This document shows, piece by piece, positions 14,386 to 21,233 of a stretch of 21,233 bases of DNA (its first letter is position 1; each line of letters starts with the position of its first letter). Source of the DNA: an uncultured Prevotella sp. Its GTDB lineage: Bacteria > Bacteroidota > Bacteroidia > Bacteroidales > Bacteroidaceae. The stretch lies in assembly GCA_905373605.1 (NCBI GenBank), contig CAJPTO010000029.1, positions 1-21,233 of the forward strand, written 5' to 3'. The notes under the pieces were generated by a model that saw only the letters and a program-made list of their open reading frames with translations, had not been told where the DNA came from and did no database searches. The position numbers and the translations under genes were made by a program.

Positions 14386-15459
14386 ATGAACAGAATGACA
14401 TTAAAACTGGCTGCCACCGCGCTGTGTGCAATGTTGGCATGCTGCACAGGAAACAGTAAAAATCAAGAAAAGAAAGGAACTAAAATGAACACAAATGCGG
14501 AAATATACCTCGCTGGCGGATGCTTCTGGGGTACGGAACACTACCTTAAACAGATTGCAGGCGTGAAAGAAACGCAGACAGGATATGCCAACGGACATGG
14601 CAAAAATCCCTCATACCAAGAGGTTTGCACCGACAAAACCGGCTTTGCGGAGGCCGTTCGCGTGGTCTATAACCCTGAAGAACTGCCCCTCTCGCTGTTG
14701 TTACAACTCTATTTCAAGTCAATCAACCCCACTTCACTTAATCGTCAGGGCAATGACATCGGCACACAATATCGCACGGGCATCTATTACACCGACCCAA
14801 CCGACCTGCCCATCATACAGGCAGAACTGGCTAAGGTGGCCAAACACTACAGCCAACCGCTGCAAGTGGAGGTGTTGCCGCTGAAAAACTTTTACGATGC
14901 CGAGGATTATCATCAGGATTATTTGGAGAAGAACCCCTCGGGCTACTGCCATTTGCCACAAGCACTCTTCGACATGGCACGCAAGGCCAACGCCCAGCCA
15001 AGTAAAAAGAATGTCTACGCCAAGCCTTCGGACGAGGAACTGAAGCGCAAGCTCACGCCACTGCAATATGAAGTGACGCAGAATGCGGCCACCGAAAGGC
15101 CTTTCGACAACGAATACGACCATGAGTTTCGCCCAGGGATATATGTTGACGTGACAACGGGCCAGCCTTTGTTCCTCTCTACCGACAAGTTCGACTCGGG
15201 TTGCGGATGGCCTGCGTTCTCTAAGCCCATCGACAACAGCTTAATAAGCAACATCGCCGACCATTCGCACGGCATGTCACGCATCGAAGTGCGCTCTGCC
15301 AAAGGCAATGCCCACCTTGGACACGTGTTTAACGATGGGCCTAAACAAACGGGCGGCTTGCGTTATTGCATCAACAGTGCTTCTCTGCGCTTTGTGCCAA
15401 AAGAGCAAATGGAAAAAGAAGGCTATGGCGCATATCTGCCTATGCTCGAGGATAAATAA
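14386..15459 (+). CDS. msrAB: Fused peptide-methionine sulfoxide reductase MsrA-MsrB, lipoprotein
   Basis: This 357-residue bifunctional repair enzyme reduces both diastereomers of methionine sulfoxide in proteins. A lipoprotein signal ends at Cys19/Cys20 (ALCAMLACC), so it is probably anchored in the envelope. The MsrA domain (about 38-195) has the catalytic GCFWGTE (Cys46) and a C-terminal Cys188 that may resolve the disulfide. The MsrB domain (about 215-350) has SGCGWPAFSKP, the HSHGMSRIEVRS segment, and the catalytic Cys328 in RYCINSASLRF. The CxxC pairs of zinc-binding MsrB are absent. An internal ATG at residue 34 would give a cytoplasmic form without the signal. It is transcribed alone from a perfect promoter. 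Confidence 0.95.
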   Translation: MNRMTLKLAATALCAMLACCTGNSKNQEKKGTKMNTNAEIYLAGGCFWGTEHYLKQIAGVKETQTGYANGHGKNPSYQEVCTDKTGFAEAVRVVYNPEELPLSLLLQLYFKSINPTSLNRQGNDIGTQYRTGIYYTDPTDLPIIQAELAKVAKHYSQPLQVEVLPLKNFYDAEDYHQDYLEKNPSGYCHLPQALFDMARKANAQPSKKNVYAKPSDEELKRKLTPLQYEVTQNAATERPFDNEYDHEFRPGIYVDVTTGQPLFLSTDKFDSGCGWPAFSKPIDNSLISNIADHSHGMSRIEVRSAKGNAHLGHVFNDGPKQTGGLRYCINSASLRFVPKEQMEKEGYGAYLPMLEDK

Positions 15460-15493
15460 AGGAGGTGGGGGCTAGCACCCCTACCGCTCCTTA
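15460..15493. terminator. Bidirectional hairpin between msrAB and the barrel gene
   Basis: GGAGGTGGGGGCTAGC pairs imperfectly with CACCCCTACCGCTCC. It sits between two convergent genes and overlaps the stop of the minus-strand gene. A-runs flank it on both sides. Confidence 0.5.
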
Positions 15494-16069
15494 AAAACAA
15501 AATCCCGCGCAAAGGTATGGATAAGGGAAAAGCCTAAAAATGCCATGCTCGTCATCGAAAATAAATGTAGGGTTAATCCCTGCCCGCAAGAAAAAACCAC
15601 GGCGAGGTTGATAGCGATAGCCCACGTTTACAAAGCCGTAATAGCCATATCCCCATTCGCCTTCGTCGTCACAGCTATAGTCATACTCATACTTATATCG
15701 ATGCGGATGGTATTCTTCAAGAAGACAATCCTTTTCGTATTGGCGATTGAACAAGCCTTGCACGGCGCCGACGCCTAGTTCTAAGTGGTGGTTGCCCCCA
15801 CCAACGAGGTAATACCACTCGAGCGTTATCGAAGGGCCAGCATAGAAATACGAATCTTGCGAGTCGGTAGAGGCTGTCCGCCCCGCGTTATATGCCAACC
15901 CCACCCTAGAACCAAAGTGGCTGTTGGCCTTAAAACGCGTGTCGTAGTTAACGCTTAAAAAGCCCGATGCCCCGAAAAACTCATTATACACAGCTTGCCG
16001 AGGCCGTTCTTGTGCCGTTAGCGCAGCAGGTGCCAACGCTAAAATCATGATAAATAATATTCTGTTCAT
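15491..16069 (-). CDS. Putative outer-membrane beta-barrel protein
   Basis: This 192-residue protein has a signal peptide (1-19, ending ALTAQ). It is followed by alternating polar/aromatic strands (FGASGFLSVNYDTRF, YFYAGPSITLEWYYLVG, GYYGFVNVGYRYQ, FFLRAGINPTFIF) and ends in Phe, all typical of a small barrel of about eight strands. A loop rich in Tyr, His and Asp lies at about 115-135. I do not recognise a specific family or function. It converges on msrAB, and no clear consensus promoter is visible in the short gap upstream. Confidence 0.75.
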   Translation of the reverse strand: MNRILFIMILALAPAALTAQERPRQAVYNEFFGASGFLSVNYDTRFKANSHFGSRVGLAYNAGRTASTDSQDSYFYAGPSITLEWYYLVGGGNHHLELGVGAVQGLFNRQYEKDCLLEEYHPHRYKYEYDYSCDDEGEWGYGYYGFVNVGYRYQPRRGFFLRAGINPTFIFDDEHGIFRLFPYPYLCAGFCF

Positions 16070-16138
16070 AACTATTAAGATTTAGTTCTGTGTCAGAAGA
16101 GGGCTAGGCTCGTGTAGCTTCCATGTTCTTTTTCGTGC

Positions 16139-16951
16139 CTACCGTTTGCCCGTGATGTCGTAAAACAACTTCTTATACCACGGGCGCAACTCTATGCGGT
16201 GGAGTCTGTCTTTGTATCGCTGCACCATTTTTTTGTAGAACTCCTCAAAATAGGTGTCCTCGTGCTTCAATATGTATATTAGTGCTGCCTCTGTGTTCTG
16301 TTCCATCACAGCCGAATTGCGCGTAATGTTGTTACCATGTATCCTGTACATCACCAGCGGTTTGTTTACAAAGCACACTTTGGGGCTGCGTTTAAACACC
16401 TCCAGCCACATCACCCAGTCTTCTTTGGCCTTTAGAAACTCCTTAAACGTAAGCCCATCAAGCACCTCGCGCTTAAAGCAAAAGCAATGTGGCGGAACAT
16501 TAAAGTCGATGTCCCATCGCAGCAACAAGTTCTTATAAGTGAAATCATACTTTGTGAGATCACAGAACGGCGGACAGGGCTTGTCATTGTGCTCTTCCGA
16601 GAAATTGGTGATGACGATGTCGCATTTCTCCCTTTCGAAGGCCGCAACGCTTTCTTCCAACTTTGTGGGCCGCAAGATGTCGTCGCCGTCTAAAAATTGG
16701 ATGAGGTCACCCGAAACATTCTTCAATCCTGTGTTGCGCGCACCGCTGCACCCTTTGTTTTCTTGGTAAACATACCTGAAGCGTGCATCTTTCTCTTGCC
16801 AACCCTTGGCAATCTGCACCGAAGTGTCGGTTGAGCCATCGTCAACCACGATGCACTCCCAGTCTTGATGGGTTTGTTTGGCCACGCTTCCTAGACATTC
16901 GTCAAGGAAATTCTCTTGGTTGTAACAAGTTACGATAACTGAAACTTTCAT
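16139..16951 (-). CDS. Family 2 glycosyltransferase
   Basis: This 270-residue GT-A enzyme probably adds a sugar to a surface polysaccharide or lipopolysaccharide. The N-terminal MKVSVIVTCYNQENFL, VVDDGSTD (35-42), GARNTGL-like GCSGARNTGL and the metal-binding DGDD (88-91) define the GT2 nucleotide-sugar site. KEDWVMW (176-182) supplies the ED catalytic-base motif. No membrane anchor is evident. Its ATG overlaps the stop of the preceding gene by 4 bp (ATGA), so the two are translationally coupled. The sugar donor cannot be inferred. Confidence 0.92.
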   Translation of the reverse strand: MKVSVIVTCYNQENFLDECLGSVAKQTHQDWECIVVDDGSTDTSVQIAKGWQEKDARFRYVYQENKGCSGARNTGLKNVSGDLIQFLDGDDILRPTKLEESVAAFEREKCDIVITNFSEEHNDKPCPPFCDLTKYDFTYKNLLLRWDIDFNVPPHCFCFKREVLDGLTFKEFLKAKEDWVMWLEVFKRSPKVCFVNKPLVMYRIHGNNITRNSAVMEQNTEAALIYILKHEDTYFEEFYKKMVQRYKDRLHRIELRPWYKKLFYDITGKR

Positions 16952-17970
16952 ATTTTGCTTTCTGTTGGCTGATAAGGAGGCATGTCTAGTGAATACCTCA
17001 ACCAGTTGGTGAAACTATATTTTTGCTTTATCTCTTCGCTAACAGGCTTATAGGGTGCGGCAAGAAACGCTTCCAATCCCTCAAAACGCCCTTCTTCGAC
17101 AACGAAAATGTTCTCGGGGCAATAGAAGTCGTAGAGTTTAACGCTGCTATTGTCGGTAATAAGCTTCTTATTATACTTCAAAGCCTCGAACACTCTGAAC
17201 GACAAACCGCCGTGCTCACACGCCTTTATGTCCAGCAAGATGCCTGCCTTTTGCGACGCTTGCAAGTAAGTGAGAAAGCCAACCCCTTTCTTTGAGAAAC
17301 GAATGACGGGGTGGTCGAAAGCCACCGATTTCCATCCCAACACCAAATTGATGTTCAAAACGAAGTCAAACCGCTGCAACTCGTCTATCATCTTCAACAA
17401 CGAACCCACTCGGTTCTCCAAATATGCACCTGCATACATCACCTCATTGGCATTCACTTCCACCTCGGGCATGGGGAAATCGAAGTAAAAGTTGGTGCAA
17501 GCCCTTAAATTAGGATACTTCTCCCTATATTTGGGAGCATCGTTGGGGTCGAAAACAAAGAAACGGTCGAAAAGTGGGATGACATCAAACACCTTTGGGA
17601 AACGTTCCAGCCCATCCCATTGGTAGCCCGTTGTTTTCTTTGCCACACGCATCAGCTCGTTAAGCGTTTCTGTTTCCAACATGTCGGGGCGCATCACGAT
17701 GGCATAGTCGAAACTTTTGGTGCGAAGTCGGCGTAGAAGCTGTCCCACACGCTTTGAATAGTAGGCTGCGGCGATGCGTTTCTTATACTCTGTGCGACCC
17801 AGAATGTGCTTCAGCCAAAAGTTCACCATGCGTGTCTTAAACGTATGCTTGAATTTGGGCGCCAACACCACGGCTCGTTTAAACCCAAGGTACTTCAGGT
17901 TCTTGTCTATTGCCTTGTAAAGTTCAAACTCAGGCGGCAATATCACCATTATTTTATCGTCGTTGTTCAT
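16948..17970 (-). CDS. Putative glycosyltransferase, GT-B/CgeB-like
   Basis: This 340-residue cytoplasmic protein has no signal peptide. The N-terminal part (1-170) has a basic stretch near 40-80 that may touch the membrane. The C-terminal half contains GILLDIKACEHGGLSFRVFE followed by ALKYNKKLITDN, resembling the nucleotide-sugar-binding half of GT-B enzymes of the CgeB type (xxG-S-R-FEAL-xxKxLITDN). It is the first gene of a two-gene unit with the GT2 enzyme, overlapping by 4 bp. Together they suggest a small surface glycan or O-antigen side-branch step. The family call is moderate and the substrate unknown. Confidence 0.65.
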   Translation of the reverse strand: MNNDDKIMVILPPEFELYKAIDKNLKYLGFKRAVVLAPKFKHTFKTRMVNFWLKHILGRTEYKKRIAAAYYSKRVGQLLRRLRTKSFDYAIVMRPDMLETETLNELMRVAKKTTGYQWDGLERFPKVFDVIPLFDRFFVFDPNDAPKYREKYPNLRACTNFYFDFPMPEVEVNANEVMYAGAYLENRVGSLLKMIDELQRFDFVLNINLVLGWKSVAFDHPVIRFSKKGVGFLTYLQASQKAGILLDIKACEHGGLSFRVFEALKYNKKLITDNSSVKLYDFYCPENIFVVEEGRFEGLEAFLAAPYKPVSEEIKQKYSFTNWLRYSLDMPPYQPTESKI

Positions 17971-18148
17971 CTTTCTCTTATTAATATGATGCGTTCATGC
18001 CCAGCACCTGTGTGCATGCCAAACAGTGCATGAGGGGCTGCCGTGCGCTTGTTCCCAACCCTGGAAGAGTGGGATGGCGCGATGGATGCATGCTGTGGAT
18101 GTTCTATTTGTACCAACACAAAGCGGAAAAAGAACAAAATGCACACTG

Positions 18149-18156
18149 CAAAAGTA
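18149..18156 (-). promoter_or_regulatory. Possible -7 element for the glycosyltransferase pair
   Basis: TACTTTTG on the minus strand fits TAnnTTTG, but the triplet at the expected -33 position is ATG, not TTG. The leader would be about 170 nt. Confidence 0.35.
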
Positions 18157-18266
18157 ACTAAAAAGCATGGAAAAGCCATCATGACATGTATGAATTAATT
18201 ACTGGGACACACGCACATGCCCTCTTCGTGTCAACGAAAAGAGAACCATTGGGGCCAGGCTCGCTG

Positions 18267-18659
18267 CTATTTGGCAAGCAACTTCACCAGCTCAGCCATC
18301 TTCCCTTGTCTTTCCATCGAGTAGACACCACTCTTACTTTCCAGGTATTCAAAGAGGTTGAACGCCTTTTGCTGCATCGCCTCCCTATCTTCGGCCGAAG
18401 CTTCGGTGTCTGCTTCGGCATAATACAGCTCTGCCAGCATGCCCAGCCGTTCCAACTGCTCGTCTTCCTGATACGATTGTATGGCCAACATCACCTCGTC
18501 GAGCGTGGCGAAGTGGTATAAGTTGTATGGTCCAAGGTATTGTTCGTAGAGCTGGCGTATCGACTCGCGCCTTTTCAGCACCTCTTTTTGGTCGAGCATG
18601 CGGCGCAACGCCTCAGCAAACTCGCGGATAAGTCGCTTAATGTAATCTCTTTGTAACAT
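18267..18659 (-). CDS. Small helical protein of unknown function
   Basis: This 130-residue protein is highly charged and almost wholly helical, with no signal or membrane segment. The opening MLQRDYIKRLIREFAEALRR resembles uncharacterised proteins of Firmicutes and Bacteroidota that start M-x-Q-x-DYI-R-I-E (the DUF6483 type), but the match is from memory and not firm. It ends in a Lys/Glu/Leu helix. It is a single gene, with a possible promoter just upstream and the glycosyltransferase pair about 300 bp downstream. No function can be inferred. Confidence 0.75.
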   Translation of the reverse strand: MLQRDYIKRLIREFAEALRRMLDQKEVLKRRESIRQLYEQYLGPYNLYHFATLDEVMLAIQSYQEDEQLERLGMLAELYYAEADTEASAEDREAMQQKAFNLFEYLESKSGVYSMERQGKMAELVKLLAK

Positions 18660-18695
18660 TTGTGCCTATGTTTAGATATGGTTTTTGTGATGCCA

Positions 18696-18703
18696 CAAAG
18701 TTA
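18696..18703 (-). promoter_or_regulatory. Probable -7 element for the small helical protein gene
   Basis: On the minus strand TAACTTTG (18703-18696) matches the -7 consensus fully. At the expected -33 position there is GTTA, not TTG. The leader to ATG 18659 is about 30 nt. Confidence 0.5.
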
Positions 18704-18783
18704 CAAAAAAAGATTTACATATTAACAGGTAAGCAGACAATTAAGAAAGTTAGACACTGCATAACCAGCTTGCAATCCCACAA

Positions 18784-18827
18784 GAGTGAAAGGGTGAAAA
18801 GGTGAAAAGGTGAAAGGGTGAAAAGAG
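18784..18827. repeat. GTGAAAAG tandem repeat, copy cluster 1
   Basis: Five 8-bp units GTGAAA[AG]G run from 18786 to 18825. They are followed by CTCACCCCAGCCCCTCTCC, a phrase I recall from many Bacteroidota intergenic regions. Related clusters lie at 18991-19028 and 19150-19190. Confidence 0.8.
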
Positions 18828-18941
18828 CCTCACCCCAGCCCCTCTCCAAAGGGAAGAAGGGAGTGGTATGCCTGGTGAGTTGCATATGAAATGGCGACCC
18901 GAACACGGAGGGGTAACAACTAAAATATGTTTATCACCACA

Positions 18942-19036
18942 ATATGTTCCTTATGTCCTTCTGTCAAAAGAGCATGTGTTTCTGTCAAAAAGTGAAAGGA
19001 TGGGAAAAGTGAAAAGGTGAAAAGATGGCTAACGCC
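18942..19036. repeat. Composite intergenic repeat, copy 1
   Basis: The block contains ATATGTTCCTTATGTCC, TGTCAAAAGAGCATGTGTTT, a GTGAAAAG cluster (18991-19028) and GCTAACGCC. The same four elements recur in the same order at 19104-19199 with scattered substitutions. Confidence 0.75.
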
Positions 19037-19039
19037 CAT

Positions 19040-19071
19040 CAACTCGACAACTTGTCAACTCGACAACTTGT
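19040..19071. repeat. 16-bp perfect tandem repeat
   Basis: CAACTCGACAACTTGT occurs twice in direct succession (19040-19055, 19056-19071). It lies between the two copies of the composite repeat. Confidence 0.85.
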
Positions 19072-19103
19072 TAGTTCATTAACCAATCCTCTTATAATCA
19101 ACG

Positions 19104-19199
19104 ATATGTCCTTATGTACTTGTGTCAAAAGAACATGTATTTCTGTCGAAAGATGAAAAGGTGAAAAAAGATGAAAAGGTGAAAAGAGAGCTAACGCCG
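19104..19199. repeat. Composite intergenic repeat, copy 2
   Basis: This is the second copy of the block at 18942-19036: ATATGTCCTTATGTAC, TGTCAAAAGAACATGTATTT, a GTGAAAAG/GATGAAAAG cluster (19150-19190), then GCTAACGCC. Confidence 0.75.
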
Positions 19200-19205
19200 A
19201 CACGA

Positions 19206-19258
19206 CATTTGGCTTAACTCCTAAACTCCTCAAAAAAAACTCCTTAACTCCTCTCCAA
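19206..19258. repeat. TTAACTCCT-type intergenic repeat, second locus
   Basis: CATTTGGCTTAACTCCT (19206-19222) is identical to 12919-12935. It is followed by AAACTCCTC, an A-run, and CTCCTTAACTCCTC. Confidence 0.75.
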
Positions 19259-19339
19259 AAAAAAACATGTCGTAAAACATAAAAAACATTGATAAACATC
19301 AATTTCGTGGAAATTTTTCATATTTTTTCGGCACAACTA

Positions 19340-19370
19340 TTGTAGGATTAAAAAAATCATCGTAACTTTG
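19340..19370 (+). promoter_or_regulatory. Promoter of the 31-aa peptide unit
   Basis: TTG (19340-19342), exactly 20 nt and TAACTTTG (19363-19370) match the Bacteroidota consensus fully. Transcription would start near 19376, giving a leader of about 70 nt. Confidence 0.78.
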
Positions 19371-19447
19371 CACTGTATTCGAGAGAATGCTTTTCATAAT
19401 AAGTTTTCATTAGGTTAGTAGTTTGATAGATTTTAAGGTTAAAGATT

Positions 19448-19543
19448 ATGTTATTAGATTTTGAAACAATCGCGATGTTGGTTGGCGTTACAATCGTAAC
19501 TGCACTTAGCATTATCGCTTTGCAACACACCAACGTCCGTTAA
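19448..19543 (+). CDS. Putative 31-aa single-span membrane peptide
   Basis: The ORF starts ATG 19448 and ends TAA 19541-19543. The peptide begins MLLDFETIA, continues with an unbroken hydrophobic stretch of about 17 residues (MLVGVTIVTALSIIALQ) and ends HTNVR. That makes one membrane helix with a short acidic head and a basic tail. The leader before the ATG is A/G-rich (AAGGTTAAAG), typical of Bacteroidota initiation regions. The ORF sits alone between a perfect promoter and a rho-independent terminator, so it is very likely transcribed. I do not recognise the peptide. It could be a regulatory or stress-linked small membrane protein, or the coding part of a dual-function small RNA. Confidence 0.6.
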   Translation: MLLDFETIAMLVGVTIVTALSIIALQHTNVR

Positions 19544-19556
19544 CATTATTCTTTGG

Positions 19557-19598
19557 GATGACGGGATGAGTGATCATGCCGTCATCTTTTTCTTTTTA
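19557..19598 (+). terminator. Rho-independent terminator of the 31-aa peptide unit
   Basis: An 8-bp GATGACGG / CCGTCATC stem encloses a 14-nt loop and is followed by TTTTTCTTTTT. Confidence 0.88.
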
Positions 19599-19676
19599 TA
19601 CCATTCTAATTCATAATCTCGTTCAGTCTTCTATTGTTTTTATGCCATTTTAGTTCATAATCTCGTTCAGTCTTCT
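19599..19676. repeat. 44-bp period direct repeat
   Basis: The 34-bp stretch 19599-19632 recurs at 19643-19676 with three differences. The shared core is TTCATAATCTCGTTCAGTCT. Confidence 0.8.
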
Positions 19677-20106
19677 CTTACACTTGCATTCCCCGTCTGT
19701 TGGGGCAATGTGTTTTTGCGGCACTGTTGTTTGCCATGCCTCGTTTGCAGTTCACTGGCACATGGTGCGCAAGACGTTGGGCTTATTGTTAAAGCCTGGT
19801 TCTAAAAATTCCATGCAAGCGTTCATTTCCTTTTTATTATTTAGCTCTTTGCTGTCTTTTTGCTTTTATCTGGCATCTTTCGCTCACTCTTTTAGTCGCA
19901 TAGTTCATGCTCCTTCAATCGTAAACGAAATCTGCTCAGCTAAAAGCAAAAATACAGCAAAGGCAATTTTTAGAACCAGCCTAAACAGAAATTTGTTTTA
20001 CAACAAGCACGTCTTTCCGCTCAAAGCAAAAGCGTGATTTGCTTTTGCCCGATTGTTATGTTGTGGCGACCACCATTCGTTGCATGCACCGCAGATGCGT
20101 GTGCCT
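19677..20106. other. Stretch without a convincing gene
   Basis: A 117-codon frame (19684-20037, +) is open, but it is Cys/Ser/Phe-rich and has no recognisable domain. The minus strand has TATTTTTG, a -7-like match, near 19951, without a proper -33 element. I see no firm feature. Confidence 0.4.
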
Positions 20107-20694
20107 TTACTTGCCTTTCACCACATCGAAACGATAGCCCAAGGTGAATTGGAGGGTGCTGAACTTGGAATCCGATGATGCATAACTTGGCCCGAAGCTG
20201 TAGCGTGCTTCTATCACAAAGGGTCGTATTTCGTAAGAAAAGCCCACTAGTGCCCCCACACCCACGGCCTTGAGGTCGGGTTCTGTGCGGCTTTCCTTTG
20301 TCTTGGGCGAAGTGATGGTGTAATTGTTGCGTACGTTAAAGCACATCTGCATGCCGACTTTCAGCGCAAGGTTGCGTACAAGGTATATGTTGGCTATCAA
20401 TGGCACGTTGACATAGTCGAAATTGTAGGCATACTGATATTCGGATAGCGAATATTTTGCGCCTTGTTGCGAATAGTATGCACCAAGAATCCAGCTGAAC
20501 CTCTGCGTGCTTTGGTATTCGGCTTCAAGCCCGGCCACGAGTCCTGGCTTAAAGTTGGAGTCGAAATGCTCGGTGAGCCTCGACAGGTTCAACCCTATTT
20601 TGGGCTGCAAAGAAAGAGATTTGTTCTCGTGTTGCGCAACGACGGTTGCAGCGAAAGCCATTAGCAGCATTAATGTTATGTATATTCTCCTCAT
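20107..20694 (-). CDS. PorT-like outer-membrane beta-barrel protein
   Basis: This 195-residue protein has a signal peptide (1-20, ending ATVVAQ). An opening LQPKIGLNLSRL follows, which is characteristic of the Bacteroidota outer-membrane barrel family that includes PorT. Later strands (FKPGLVAGLEAEY, WILGAYYSQQGAKYS, DYVNVPLIANIYLVRNLALKVG, FVIEARYSFGPSYA, STLQFTLGYRFDVV) give a barrel of about eight strands; the DYVNVPLI segment is especially typical. Specific function is unknown; members are often general outer-membrane proteins. No clear promoter or partner gene is visible nearby. Confidence 0.85.
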   Translation of the reverse strand: MRRIYITLMLLMAFAATVVAQHENKSLSLQPKIGLNLSRLTEHFDSNFKPGLVAGLEAEYQSTQRFSWILGAYYSQQGAKYSLSEYQYAYNFDYVNVPLIANIYLVRNLALKVGMQMCFNVRNNYTITSPKTKESRTEPDLKAVGVGALVGFSYEIRPFVIEARYSFGPSYASSDSKFSTLQFTLGYRFDVVKGK

Positions 20695-21233
20695 ATTGAA
20701 TGGTTTTTATGTTGTTTTGCAATGTTAAGCGTTGGTTGGCGTCACGCCTGCTTTTAGCGCGGCCATGAAAAGTTAGCCTTTCTTTCGCTTTGCGAAGGCT
20801 CACATTTCGTTCTTCACATCCACATTGGGCAGTTTCATGCTGCTTAAGAACATCGGACACTATATTGTTAATGTGCTCCATTTCTTTCCAATCATTATTG
20901 AGAACATCTATTGGTGTGTCCTCGAAATATTTCTCAGATCTTCAAAAAGATTACCTATTGCTAGGTTGTTTTATGTGGTATGATGCAGGCTTTGAACTTT
21001 TATTAGACATACAAAATTACGTTGTTTTACTCAAACAAGCAATTTTTTGCATTCTTTTTTAGAAATCATCTCAAAAGTCAAGGTGATTTCGTGGTGTGCT
21101 TTGCTAGCGTTGCCCATCTCAATGAGTAAAAATTTCAGTAGGAAATTTAACATTATGGCTGCCTTCGCGCGCCATAAATTGCCCATCGGCCGCAAATAAT
21201 TCATTCTCGCATGGGGTTGTTGCGAGAGAGAAA
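20695..21233. other. Right-end stretch without a firm gene
   Basis: A minus-strand frame is open from about 20944 into the barrel gene and reads protein-like near 20800-20940 (for example YFEDTPIDVLNNDWKEME). It is closed by a stop upstream, so it may be a decayed gene remnant. A 7-bp hairpin TTATGGC / GCCATAA lies near 21153-21178. Nothing else is evident. Confidence 0.35.

Noticed and set aside
18715..18906. 63-codon minus-strand frame with SPFHLFTLS-like peptide
   Set aside because: It is the translation of GTGAAAAG repeats and CTCACCCCAGCCCC-type intergenic sequence.
19039..19302. 87-codon minus-strand frame
   Set aside because: It runs across the repeat mosaic, and its peptide is repeat-derived.
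19684..20037. 117-codon plus-strand frame
   Set aside because: It has no domain, no promoter and an unusual Cys/Phe/Ser composition. It remains possible but unsupported.

Overview
The window looks like a chromosome segment from a Bacteroidota bacterium, most likely Prevotellaceae. Three clean promoters fit the Bacteroidota pattern (TTG, exactly 20 nt, TAnnTTTG). The acpP-fabF-rnc block, the DKNYY-repeat protein and the PorT-like and other outer-membrane barrels also fit this group. The genus assignment is inference; no rRNA or other decisive marker is present.

Positions 1-5455, all on the minus strand, form an accessory effector module of the kind linked to Bacteroidota type VI secretion (T6SS). 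In transcription order it holds: a metzincin-like zinc protease effector (HExxHxxGxxH); two tandem paralogues that look like immunity proteins, with identical C-terminal halves and divergent N-terminal halves; an unrecognised protein; a PAAR-like DUF4280 protein; and, in the same frame after a TGA stop, a cysteine-peptidase-like domain running off the left edge. The last two look like one effector gene split by a nonsense codon. Upstream of the module (5767-5876) lies an array of 22-bp units, each a small dyad.

Positions 6230-9345 hold the fatty-acid/RNA-processing block acpP, fabF and rnc (+). There is a long hairpin between acpP and fabF, and RNase III carries an extra low-complexity tail of about 160 residues. 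A strong terminator ends rnc. Between it and the terminator of the convergent gpmA sits an array of CTAG tetranucleotides repeated every 9 bp. A second such array, in perfect 9-bp phase, lies at 12735-12882 in front of a doxX gene.

Positions 9565-18660 are mostly ordinary housekeeping and envelope genes: gpmA, a CPA1 Na+/H+ antiporter, doxX, a DKNYY-repeat periplasmic protein with a GNAT acetyltransferase, a fused lipoprotein msrAB, an outer-membrane barrel protein, two overlapping glycosyltransferase genes and a small helical protein.

Positions 18700-19680 have no ordinary gene. They hold a patchwork of short intergenic repeats (GTGAAAAG units, 16-bp CAACTCGACAACTTGT units, TTAACTCC runs). 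Next comes a compact transcription unit: perfect promoter, 31-codon hydrophobic peptide ORF, rho-independent terminator. The right end carries a PorT-like barrel gene and about 500 bp without a convincing gene.

The best candidates for undescribed biology are the two 9-bp CTAG arrays, the 31-aa peptide unit, the immunity paralogue array with its leftover third start, and the split DUF4280 effector.
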